A DNA stretch of 8,225 nucleotides, from contig JAEWDX010000417.1 of the NCBI GenBank assembly GCA_023389895.1, positions 1 to 8,225 of the forward strand, written 5' to 3'. A program made the translations under genes and the position numbers. Of the stretch, positions 1-6,991 are shown one piece after another (the stretch's first letter is position 1; each line of letters opens with the position of its first letter). The DNA is from Bacillota bacterium (GTDB lineage: Bacteria; Bacillota; Bacilli; Bacillales; Cytobacillaceae). The notes under the pieces were generated by a model. That model searched no databases. It was not told the DNA's origin and saw nothing but the letters and a program-made list of their open reading frames with translations.

Positions 1-1013
1 ATACCAGAATTGGAGCCACTACCATATGCTCCAAGTACGCGATAAGCATAAAGATCAACTTCTGGGGCAATCCCTTTAATGCCATATTCATTTGCTCCGA
101 TTGCTGCAATCGTACCAGCTACATGGGTCCCATGGGATGTGTAAAATGGACTCCCAGTCACAGGATTAAACTCTGGCTGGCTAGCTGGGCGCTCTATCGG
201 TGATGTTTCTCTAGCGTCATCATCAGCGCGTTCACGAGTATACATTGAGCTATTTGGAATAAAGTTCTTACCACCTTTGTAGATTCCTTCAAATTCCGGG
301 TGGTCTGGGTCAATTCCTGTATCAAGGACTGCCACTTTAATGCCTTTTCCTTTGTATCCCTCATTCCACAGCTTTTCAATGCCAAGGAATGAAATGCTTG
401 TGTTCATGGCTGCTTCAAATTCATGATCTTTTTCAATCTTTTCAAGGTCAGACGAGAATTCTGGAAAATTCTTGTCTTCCAGCGCATAGACTGTTGTGTC
501 TGGCTCGACTAAAGCAACCCCTTTGATAGCAAGAAGCTTTTCAAGATCATCTGCCTTCACTTTCGCAGCAAAGCCGTTTAGAACGGTATCAAATGAAAAT
601 CCCTTTTCATAAGAAATTCCATTTATCGTCATTTCTTTCGATACAGACGCCTGCTGCCGAATGACTTTTTCTTTAACTAGCTTTTCTTGTGAACTAGTAA
701 ATTGTCTTCCTTTTAATTTACTAATTCCTTTTTCTAAAGCTACTGGATTTTCTGATAGCTGAATAATAACGTCAACTTCTTCATCTCCAGATAAATCTTG
801 TAAATCTTTATGGAGTTCTGGCAAGCCTTCAGATAAATCTAATTGTTCCAAAACGGCTGCCTTCAGCTGCATCTTGCTTTCGTCTATACCATTTGGCTTA
901 AATGGGTTCGGTTGCTGTTCATTTGCTGATGTCGATATAGGTGACAGCAATGATAGAACCATAATGAAAGCGAGAATACTACTAAAAAATCTCATAAACT
1001 TTCTTTTCTTCAA
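1..1013 (-). CDS. Secreted subtilisin-like serine protease (S8 family, Vpr-like), N-terminal part
   Basis: Extracellular serine endopeptidase, cut off by the left window edge; 337 residues are visible. I chose the TTG at 1013: it has a GGGGG/AAGGG Shine-Dalgarno stretch 7 nt upstream and gives a classic signal peptide (KKRK, hydrophobic core about residues 8-25, probable cleavage after STSA at residue 30). The in-frame ATG at 995 lacks a ribosome site. Residues about 78-178 look like an I9-type inhibitor propeptide (VDVIIQLSE, then LNGFAAKV and GVALVEPD). The catalytic domain follows, with the Asp in VAVLDTGID (D231) and the His in SHGTHVAG (H294). The catalytic Ser and any protease-associated insert lie outside the window. 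GIAPEVDLYAYRVLG with GSGS after it resembles B. subtilis Vpr more than the small subtilisins. About 50 residues separate D231 from the HGTHVAG block, including an acidic, Pro-rich stretch. Family assignment is secure; the Vpr orthology is from memory and less sure. Confidence 0.95.
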   Translation of the reverse strand, partial: MKKRKFMRFFSSILAFIMVLSLLSPISTSANEQQPNPFKPNGIDESKMQLKAAVLEQLDLSEGLPELHKDLQDLSGDEEVDVIIQLSENPVALEKGISKLKGRQFTSSQEKLVKEKVIRQQASVSKEMTINGISYEKGFSFDTVLNGFAAKVKADDLEKLLAIKGVALVEPDTTVYALEDKNFPEFSSDLEKIEKDHEFEAAMNTSISFLGIEKLWNEGYKGKGIKVAVLDTGIDPDHPEFEGIYKGGKNFIPNSSMYTRERADDDARETSPIERPASQPEFNPVTGSPFYTSHGTHVAGTIAAIGANEYGIKGIAPEVDLYAYRVLGAYGSGSNSG

Positions 1014-1049
1014 ATCCCTTCCCCCTTTTTCAGATTGTTTGGAATTGAT

Positions 1050-1101
1050 AAAACAATATAAATTTACCATATATATCCTAACAAAACAATATAAATTTAC
1101 C
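1050..1101 (-). repeat. Two exact 19-bp direct repeats in the protease leader; possible promoter/operator
   Basis: The sequence AAAACAATATAAATTTACC occurs at 1050-1068 and again at 1083-1101, identical over 19 bases with a 33-bp period (about three helical turns). Each copy contains the palindrome TAAATTTA. Read towards the protease, the distal copy supplies TTGTTT (1089-1084) and, 17 nt later, the proximal copy supplies TGG-TAAATT (1069-1061), a fair -35 and extended -10. This suggests either a duplicated promoter half or a two-site operator for a regulator binding one face of the helix. The duplication is observed; the promoter and operator roles are inferred. Confidence 0.6.
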
Positions 1102-1313
1102 TTCTATAGGTAATTAGATATATTCGTATCATTATATTTATATATAGATTTATGTATGGATATATATATGGAGATAGAGTAGTAGTTTATCGGTAATAGA
1201 AAAACAGGAACTAAATAACCAAAAAATATTATTAATTTCGACAAATGGGTCATTTTTCAACTGGGGTGGCTAGCGTAATAATACTAGGGAGGTCTTTTCA
1301 TAGAAACAGAAAG
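1102..1313. other. Gene-free AT-rich spacer
   Basis: No convincing coding frame or RNA gene. The stretch 1115-1180 is almost entirely A/T with runs of alternating TA. A TATAAT reads on the minus strand at 1136-1131, but no matching -35 lies upstream of it. A GGGAGG at 1288-1293 has no start codon at a usable distance. Confidence 0.5.
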
Positions 1314-1356
1314 AAGGCTGTCCCATAGGCAAAAAATCACTTATGGGTACATCCTT
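1314..1356 (-). terminator. Imperfect hairpin, possible terminator for the minus-strand gene ending at 1416
   Basis: The left arm AAGGCTGTCCCATA (1314-1327) pairs with the right arm TATGGGTACATCCTT (1342-1356): 13 base pairs with one mismatch and one bulged T, around a 14-nt loop. Read on the minus strand it starts about 60 nt beyond the stop at 1416 and is followed by a T-rich but interrupted stretch (CTTTCTGTTT). The GGCTGTCC end recurs in the hairpin at 7158-7214, so it may be a dispersed repeat rather than a dedicated terminator. Confidence 0.4.
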
Positions 1357-1415
1357 ATTTAGAAGAGAAATATTGAGATTTTATATTAGTATTAAATTTC
1401 ACTCATTTATATAAA

Positions 1416-1996
1416 TCAATGCAAAATAAAGGTAGCATGGGGTTGTTCATTACTATCGCCTGCTATCTTTATTTTCAATTGTTGAATGATATATTCAATA
1501 TCTTGCTTTCGGTAACCTCTTAATGGGAGCTCTTGTTCATAGGCATGATAATAGAGGATGGATGCGTATTTGAGCTCTCTCTCTGTTGCTGGCCTTAGTT
1601 GTTCTGCTTTTTTTTTAGTTCTTCTTTCATTTTTTCAATTACATATTTTGCTTCCATTTTACAGGAATAATCGATATCTTCTTTAAGCTGTGCACACAGG
1701 CTGTCAATTTCTTCTATCTGAGCTTCTGTTGGTTCCTCAGATAAAATTTTATCTAAAGTTACATTTATTTTATCTGCCAGCTCTTCATGAAAAACAGTGC
1801 TCGCCTTCAATTCATCACTAATTTGTCCATACCAAGAAGAATGATTATGGATATAATTTCGCCATTCAGCGACAAAATGTTGAAGATTAAATTGTCTTTC
1901 GTCCCAATCAATTCGATTCATATACTGTTCAAAGGAAGTCGCAATAGAACGGGTAATACTAATTTTTATCCCTTGAGAAAGATTTTTAAACTCCAT
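1416..1996 (-). CDS. Unrecognised helical protein, frame split at an A9 run (-1 frameshift)
   Basis: I do not recognise this protein. The ATG at 1996 is followed by 133 codons ending at TAA 1597-1595 (product ending ELKKKQNN). Just before that stop, nine A's (1616-1608 on the minus strand) contain the heptamer A-AAA-AAG in the zero frame. A -1 shift there, or one extra A, continues as KKKAEQLRPATEREL and runs 63 more codons to TGA 1418-1416, giving 193 residues. The extension is charged, helical and clearly protein-like (LKYASILYYHAYEQELPL, then RKQDIEYIIQQLKIKI). The zero-frame part is acidic and helical, with no signal peptide or membrane segment. GGGAGG at 2015-2010 is the ribosome site, with a long 13-nt spacer that contains an ATTCT/AGAAT inverted repeat. 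An upstream in-frame TTG at 2026 precedes the ribosome site and is unlikely. It may be a recent frameshift mutation, a sequencing error or a slippage-regulated gene; if no slippage occurs, the product is 1595-1996. Confidence 0.7.
1607..1613 (-). other. Candidate -1 slippery heptamer A-AAA-AAG within an A9 run
   Basis: On the minus strand the zero-frame codons CTA AAA AAA AAG CAG place the dnaX-type slippery heptamer exactly in register, 9 nt before the zero-frame TAA. I see no strong downstream stem-loop or upstream Shine-Dalgarno stimulator, so efficient ribosomal frameshifting is not assured. RNA polymerase slippage on nine A's is an equally good mechanism. Confidence 0.45.
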
Positions 1997-2106
1997 TCTG
2001 GTAAGAATACCTCCCGAGTAAAACAAAAAAATATTTTTGATTCAATGATAATTATTAGATTAACATAATTACGGGGAAAAATACAACTTTTGATTGACAA
2101 ATCCAC

Positions 2107-2135
2107 ATTATACTCAAGATGTTATTGCTAGCTAA
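2107..2135 (-). promoter_or_regulatory. Putative sigma-A promoter for the gene starting at 1996
   Basis: A perfect TATAAT (2112-2107 on the minus strand) lies 17 nt from a weak -35, TTAGCT (2135-2130). Transcription would begin near 2100, giving a leader of about 100 nt before the ATG at 1996. The left arm of the GCTAGC inverted repeat (2116-2132) falls between and over these elements. The -35 matches the consensus at only 3 of 6 positions, so the call rests on the -10. Confidence 0.4.
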
Positions 2136-2193
2136 TCGCTAACCGTCCACTATCTTTTCGCTATTCTTATGCTAGCATCTTATACGAAAGATA
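2116..2193. repeat. Nested inverted repeats in the divergent control region (possible operator)
   Basis: AAGATG (2116-2121) and GCTAGC (2127-2132) match the reverse complement of GCTAGCATCTT (2171-2181), with a 5-nt bulge on the left. The right copy is itself the 10-bp palindrome ATGCTAGCAT (2169-2178). A second pair, TATCTTTTCG (2151-2160) and CGAAAGATA (2185-2193), encloses that palindrome with a single bulged T. The arrangement, over the minus-strand promoter and between divergent genes, suits a regulator binding two GCTAGC sites. The regulator is unknown. Confidence 0.45.
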
Positions 2194-2366
2194 ATATTCA
2201 TTCGAAATTTGAAAATAAAGCGGTTCAATGCCACATTTTATAATATCAAATATTCAAAAACAATGCGAAGATCCCATTTCAAACCTTTATAGAGATTTCA
2301 ACTATATTATTTCACAGAGATTGTTTATTATTCTTAGTCAATCGTTTAAAACTCTTCTCTCCCCTC
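2194..2366. other. Non-coding upstream part of the operon control region
   Basis: This AT-rich stretch separates the inverted repeats from the ywqB promoter. A 64-codon open frame (2228-2422, plus) crosses it but has no ribosome site, runs through the promoter and has no recognisable protein character. The distal end enters a pyrimidine tract (2352-2382) interrupted by a single A. Confidence 0.5.
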
Positions 2367-2395
2367 TTCATCCCCTCCCTTCAAAATGGTATAAT
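2367..2395 (+). promoter_or_regulatory. Extended -10 promoter of the ywqB-ywqA operon
   Basis: TATAAT at 2390-2395 is preceded by TGG at 2387-2389, giving the extended -10 motif TGnTATAAT. At 17-nt spacing the -35 position is TTCATC (2367-2372), a weak match inside a pyrimidine-rich tract, as is common for extended -10 promoters. The start point would be near 2402, leaving a leader of about 25 nt with GAAGGAGTG (2413-2421) as ribosome site. Confidence 0.75.
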
Positions 2396-2426
2396 ATAGG
2401 AATGGATTTTTTGAAGGAGTGAATGC

Positions 2427-4040
2427 ATGATGATTCCAGAGAGATTTATTGAGCCTTTGCAGTTTGCAGCAGGAGATTTGTTGGGAATGCTACGTCCTGA
2501 GCATGAAGAAGATGAGCGCCTTGTCCAGATCGGGCTCATGTTATTCAGGCAAGGTCTTGTTTATCAGATTCGCTTTGATAGTGATAGAATTCATGCCACT
2601 GTGCAGGATGTGACGCCTGCGAAGGTGCAGTTGGATTTGGATTTCATTCATTTAAGTGAATGTACTTGCCCAGCTGAACAGTTTTGCCGTCATAAGCTCG
2701 CTGTTTTCTTTCAGCTTCTCTCCCAGAATAGAAGTGTAGCGACTTGGGTCGAGGAATGGCGCCAGCCCTTAAAGGAGAAAAAAACAGCCAAGCAATTGGG
2801 ACTGCAAACGGCAAAGGATCTTCTGAAAGCCCAAGGTCGCTTAAAGCCTGACTACGATCGCTGGATTGCCACGTTTGATGATAGCTTTGACACCATCATG
2901 GAAGGTCATGGTGAGCCGAAGCCTTATGTCATAAATGAGCTTTACCAGGTTTATGAACGCCGCTTAAAGGCAGGCGCTCCTCTCGAACAGGAGTGGAGAC
3001 TGCTTTACTTTTTGATTGCTTATATTTTTTCTTTTCAAAAACTAATGAAATTTAGCGTCAAGCTTGGTCACTCTAGGGAAATGATTAATCGTTATTATAT
3101 TCATCTTTTTCATGATACGATCGATGAGATAGCTGAGATTATCGATAAATTATCCATTCATACACTTCCATTTGCTTTTGATGAATTTATTATAAAGCTA
3201 AAAATGGATACGACTACTCTTTTAACAGTGGATTTCCCCTTCGAGTATGAGCGAACACATTTATATCGATTATTATGGACTAATTTTTTCAAAAAGAAGA
3301 TATGGTATGAGGAGGAAAATGAAAAGCTCCAAGCACATAAAAAGACTGCTCTTCCGATCATTATCGGCATCATCCATCTTCATATTCTTGCCAAAGAGGA
3401 CAAAATTGCACTTGATACTTTGCATCGTACAGATAAATGGATGACCCCTTACATCCCTTATTGGATTGAGGAATTTACCGCTCATAAGGACTGGCAGCGG
3501 ATGGGGCCATTCGTAGAAATATACATTCAACGATTGCATAGCTATCTTCTCCTATCCAATAATAAATACGAAAAAACAAATTATACGAAGCTAGCTCTCA
3601 AGAAGATTCTACCGTATTGTACGGAAACAGAACGGATGGATTTATTTGAAAGGGCGCTAAGCGAAACGCTGCCATACAGCTTTAACGAATATGAGTACTT
3701 TCTTTTTGAAAATCAAGCTTTTTATAAATGGATCGATTTACAGACATATGTCGGGATGGATTTTGATTCCATTCCAACCTCGCGGATAAAAGTACTTGAA
3801 AAACAGGAACCTGCACTACTTTTGCCACTTTATCATCATGCGATTCAGGATCATATTTCACAAAAAGGCAGAGATCATTACCGCTATGCTGTTCGCAAGA
3901 TGAAAAAGCTCCGCACTTTGTATAAAAAATTAAAACGTCAGGATGACTGGGAGCTTTACTTGCATACATTACTTGAAAAAACAAAACGACTTCGCGCTTT
4001 TCAGGAAGAATGTCAAAGGGGTAAGCTAATCGATGCTTAA
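2427..4040 (+). CDS. ywqB: SWIM zinc-finger domain protein, YwqB-like
   Basis: A 537-residue cytoplasmic protein. Near the N-terminus is a SWIM zinc finger, CxC-x5-CxH, in CTCPAEQFCRHKL; the ligands are Cys79, Cys81, Cys87 and His89. The preceding residues about 30-75 form the usual lead-in (RLVQIGLMLFRQGLVYQIRF and on). The remaining 440 or so residues are mostly helical with many aromatic and charged residues, and I recognise no further domain; there is no signal peptide or membrane segment. The start ATG at 2427 has AAGGAG 7 nt upstream; a second ATG follows immediately at 2430. It is the first gene of an operon: its stop overlaps the next start by 8 bases. SWIM domains are known as DNA- or protein-binding modules and are often encoded beside SNF2 ATPases, exactly the arrangement here, which matches B. 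subtilis ywqB-ywqA. Its biochemical role is unknown; a partner or targeting subunit for the ATPase is an inference. Confidence 0.92.
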   Translation: MMIPERFIEPLQFAAGDLLGMLRPEHEEDERLVQIGLMLFRQGLVYQIRFDSDRIHATVQDVTPAKVQLDLDFIHLSECTCPAEQFCRHKLAVFFQLLSQNRSVATWVEEWRQPLKEKKTAKQLGLQTAKDLLKAQGRLKPDYDRWIATFDDSFDTIMEGHGEPKPYVINELYQVYERRLKAGAPLEQEWRLLYFLIAYIFSFQKLMKFSVKLGHSREMINRYYIHLFHDTIDEIAEIIDKLSIHTLPFAFDEFIIKLKMDTTTLLTVDFPFEYERTHLYRLLWTNFFKKKIWYEEENEKLQAHKKTALPIIIGIIHLHILAKEDKIALDTLHRTDKWMTPYIPYWIEEFTAHKDWQRMGPFVEIYIQRLHSYLLLSNNKYEKTNYTKLALKKILPYCTETERMDLFERALSETLPYSFNEYEYFLFENQAFYKWIDLQTYVGMDFDSIPTSRIKVLEKQEPALLLPLYHHAIQDHISQKGRDHYRYAVRKMKKLRTLYKKLKRQDDWELYLHTLLEKTKRLRAFQEECQRGKLIDA

Positions 4041-6987
4041 AACAAGAAGCTTAAAAATATTTATCGAGCAAATAGGAGCAGACCAATATTATTTGTCCAC
4101 TCAAAAAATAGAAAACCAATCGTCCCCCAAACATAGTAACGGTCAAAATCAGGAATATATAGAGGCAAAAGAAAACACGCTCGCGCTAAAGACTAACAAC
4201 TTAGATGGGACGAATGAGGTGGAGTTAATAGAACCATCTCGTCCGTTTATTCATACTGACAGTTGGGTCAGACTGCTCTTCAATCATCATGAGGAAAGTT
4301 TTTTCGGAACAAATTTCGCCGAAAAACCAACGAATGATGGAAAATCCCAGCCTGTTAATAGTTGGGAATTAGTGACGCTATTTGCGAAAGAACAGTTCAA
4401 TCAATTGATTGAACTGGACTGGGATGAAATGGCGCAAATTGTCTTAGCCGCTGCCCTTCCGATTTATGAGGCAATTAACGAAAGAGAATGGCTTCCTGAT
4501 TTTGAAGCATGGGGTCGGGATGAATTCCGCTGGGCATTGCCAGAACGAGTCCTCACCGAATTCAACTCGGGTTTTTGGGAGCAAGCGATCGCTGAGCAAT
4601 CAGTTGAGACTTTTGTCGAAAATGTATTTCATTATGCTCTTGATGGCTATTTAGATCGAAACAGCAAACTAAAGGAGGCATTTGGGGACAAATTACAGAA
4701 ACTGCGAAATGATGCGCTTTCCCCTCGTGACTTAGCTGCTTATTTTGATGATAAAAGCTTTCAAGAATGGATTGGCTTAAAGGAAAATGACATTCCCTTT
4801 CATCTCGGACTAAAACTGGAGGAACCGGCTGATCTTGATGGAACTTGGGATTTAAGCATTTTTCTTCGAGGAAAAAAACAGCCTGATTTACTCATTGATC
4901 GGTATGATTACGCCAATTACCCGCGTGGCTGGAAAAAGTATGAGGATGAGATGGATAAAGAAGTGCAAAGATGGCTGAATGTTTTTCCATGGCTTGCAGG
5001 TGAAAAAGGATTAGCCAATCAGCTGACCGAGGATGAAGCATGGACTTTTTTAACAGAGGCGAGTGAAACTTTGCTCTCCCTTGGCATTGAAATCCTTCTG
5101 CCATCATGGTGGCAAGCGATGAAGAACGCAAACTTAAAAGTGAAGGCACGTGTTAAAGGACAATCTCAAGGGCATCGTCAGACGTTCGTTGGGCTTCAGG
5201 CGATGCTTGATTACGATTGGCGCATTTCCATGAATGGGGTCGATTTATCAGAAGAGGAATTTCGCAGCATGGTAGAAGAAAAAAGGCGGCTCGTTTACAT
5301 TCGGGGTCGCTGGATTAAGCTCGACCCTCATTTCGTCCGTCAAATTCAAGATTTAATGAAAAAGGCGGAAAAAGAAGGGCTGCATGTTCGTGATTTAATT
5401 GAGCAGGAGCTACTTGCGAATAACGGTGAGTCTGAGGATGAGCTAGAAAACCCACAGGAGTTTACCCGCATTCAAATTGAGTTGAACCGTGGATGGAGAA
5501 AGATGATCGGGCAACTTCGAGATATTAAGCAAATTCCGCCTGTAGAAGTTCCCAAGGATTTCCATGGCGAGCTTCGTCCCTATCAGCAGCAAGGAATGAG
5601 TTGGATGCTCTTTTTACGGAATTTTGGATTTGGTGCTTGTTTGGCAGATGATATGGGGCTCGGAAAAACAATTCAACTTCTGACTTATCTTTTAAAAGTG
5701 AAGGAGGAGGAGTCTACTCGTAACGAACCAGCGCTCATTATTTGTCCTACCTCTGTGCTTGGAAATTGGCAAAAAGAGATGGAACGTTTTGCTCCTTCTT
5801 TAGATGTCTATCTCCATTATGGAAGCAATCGTCTAAAAGGAGAGGCATTCGTCGAAAAAGCAGCTTCGGTTGATGTTGTCCTCACTTCTTTCGGGTTGAC
5901 ACATTTGGATTTGGCGGATTTTGAAAGCCTTAATTGGGGTTCAATCAGTATTGATGAGGCACAAAATATTAAAAATGCGCAAACGAAGCAATCGAAAGCG
6001 GTAAGAAAATTGAAGGGTAAGCATCAAATTGCTTTAACTGGAACACCGATGGAAAACCGTTTATCTGAGCTTTGGTCGATTTTTGACTTTACGAATCACG
6101 GCTATCTCGGCAGCATGGGGCAATTCCAAAAGCGCTTTGTTCTTCCAATTGAAAAGGAGAATGATAAGCAGAAAATTGAGCAGCTTCAAGCTTATATCCG
6201 CCCTTTCCTTCTAAGGCGGACAAAGCAAGATGAGGATGTAGCGCTTAATTTGCCGGAGAAGCTTGAGCAAAAAGAATACTGTCCATTGACGGTTGAACAG
6301 GCATCTCTTTATGAACAGCTTATTCAAGATACATTTGCCGAAATCGATAAGCTGTCTTCTTTCGAACGAAAAGGCTTAGTTCTGCAAATGCTTGGGCGAC
6401 TAAAGCAGCTTTGTAATCATCCTGCGCTTTATTTAAAAGAGGAGAAGCCAGTCAAGGCGATCGAGCGCTCAACAAAGCTGGATAAGCTTAGTGAGCTGGT
6501 TGAAGTTATTCTCGAGCAAGGAGAAAGCTGCTTAATCTTCACTCAGTATATTGCGATGGGGAATATGATTCGAATGGTGCTGAAGGAGAAATTCGGGCTT
6601 GATGCTCCGTTCCTAAATGGCAGTGTACCAAAGAACGAACGCGACCGAATGATTGAACGATTTCAGGAACGGCAATTTCCTATTTTCGTGTTGTCGTTGA
6701 AGGCTGGAGGAACTGGATTAAATTTAACGGCTGCTAACCACGTTATTCATTATGATCGCTGGTGGAATCCCGCCGTTGAAAATCAAGCAACAGACCGTGC
6801 CTACCGAATTGGGCAAAAGCGATTCGTCCATGTTCATAAATTAATTTGCACCGGAACACTTGAGGAAAAAATCGATGCGATGCTTGAGAAGAAACAGTCA
6901 CTTAACGACCAAATCATCCAAAGCGACAGCTGGATAACCGAGCTCTCCACCGATGAATTACGCGATCTTGTTCATTTGACGTATTGA
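4033..6987 (+). CDS. ywqA: SNF2-family DEAD/DEAH-type ATPase (putative helicase), YwqA-like
   Basis: A 984-residue SNF2/Swi2 superfamily 2 ATPase, expected to translocate on double-stranded DNA and remodel DNA-protein complexes. After an N-terminal region there is a bacterial SNF2-associated domain at about residues 355-470 (ILLPSWW to YIRGRWIKLD). All core motifs are intact: RPYQQQG (515-521), Walker A ADDMGLGKTIQ (538-548, Lys545), Ia IICPTSVLGNW (569-579), Walker B/II IDEAQ (640-644), III ALTGTPMENR (667-676), IV LIFTQY (834-839), V SLKAGGTGLNL (888-898) and VI QATDRAYRIGQ (918-928, with Arg922 and Arg925 as likely arginine fingers). DEAQ in place of DEAH is normal for this family. The ATG at 4033 overlaps the end of ywqB and has AAAGGGG (4015-4021) 11 nt upstream, inside ywqB, so translational coupling is likely. 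Residues about 25-75 are a polar, Asn/Gln/Glu-rich stretch, probably a disordered insert; B. subtilis YwqA is, from memory, some 60 residues shorter. Confidence 0.96.
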   Translation: MLKTRSLKIFIEQIGADQYYLSTQKIENQSSPKHSNGQNQEYIEAKENTLALKTNNLDGTNEVELIEPSRPFIHTDSWVRLLFNHHEESFFGTNFAEKPTNDGKSQPVNSWELVTLFAKEQFNQLIELDWDEMAQIVLAAALPIYEAINEREWLPDFEAWGRDEFRWALPERVLTEFNSGFWEQAIAEQSVETFVENVFHYALDGYLDRNSKLKEAFGDKLQKLRNDALSPRDLAAYFDDKSFQEWIGLKENDIPFHLGLKLEEPADLDGTWDLSIFLRGKKQPDLLIDRYDYANYPRGWKKYEDEMDKEVQRWLNVFPWLAGEKGLANQLTEDEAWTFLTEASETLLSLGIEILLPSWWQAMKNANLKVKARVKGQSQGHRQTFVGLQAMLDYDWRISMNGVDLSEEEFRSMVEEKRRLVYIRGRWIKLDPHFVRQIQDLMKKAEKEGLHVRDLIEQELLANNGESEDELENPQEFTRIQIELNRGWRKMIGQLRDIKQIPPVEVPKDFHGELRPYQQQGMSWMLFLRNFGFGACLADDMGLGKTIQLLTYLLKVKEEESTRNEPALIICPTSVLGNWQKEMERFAPSLDVYLHYGSNRLKGEAFVEKAASVDVVLTSFGLTHLDLADFESLNWGSISIDEAQNIKNAQTKQSKAVRKLKGKHQIALTGTPMENRLSELWSIFDFTNHGYLGSMGQFQKRFVLPIEKENDKQKIEQLQAYIRPFLLRRTKQDEDVALNLPEKLEQKEYCPLTVEQASLYEQLIQDTFAEIDKLSSFERKGLVLQMLGRLKQLCNHPALYLKEEKPVKAIERSTKLDKLSELVEVILEQGESCLIFTQYIAMGNMIRMVLKEKFGLDAPFLNGSVPKNERDRMIERFQERQFPIFVLSLKAGGTGLNLTAANHVIHYDRWWNPAVENQATDRAYRIGQKRFVHVHKLICTGTLEEKIDAMLEKKQSLNDQIIQSDSWITELSTDELRDLVHLTY

Positions 6988-6991
6988 CGTA
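6976..6991 (+). repeat. 8-bp tandem duplication at the ywqA stop codon
   Basis: TTGACGTA is repeated twice head to tail (6976-6983, 6984-6991). The second copy supplies the TGA stop of ywqA (6985-6987). With a single copy the frame would end at TAG two codons after TAT, so the duplication changes only the last residues. Confidence 0.7.

Noticed and set aside
874..1113. 79-codon plus-strand open frame opposite the protease start
   Set aside because: It is antisense to the signal peptide and propeptide of a secure gene and continues into the AT-rich repeats; it has no ribosome site.
1263..1275. T-box-like word GGGGTGGCTAGCG
   Set aside because: It matches the T-box core only partly, no specifier stem or downstream terminator/antiterminator is evident, and no plus-strand gene follows.
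2046..2060. Fur-box-like sequence TGATAATTATTAGAT
   Set aside because: Twelve of 15 positions fit a 7-1-7 box, but all mismatches fall in one half-site, the surroundings are AT-rich, and nothing else points to iron control.
1787..2068. 93-codon plus-strand open frame opposite the frameshifted gene
   Set aside because: The minus-strand frame has a ribosome site and consistent helical protein character; the plus frame has neither.
2094..2099. Perfect TTGACA -35 hexamer on the plus strand
   Set aside because: No acceptable -10 lies 16-19 nt downstream, and no gene starts until 2427.
2228..2422. 64-codon plus-strand open frame upstream of ywqB
   Set aside because: No ribosome site, composition not protein-like, and it runs through the extended -10 promoter and leader of ywqB.
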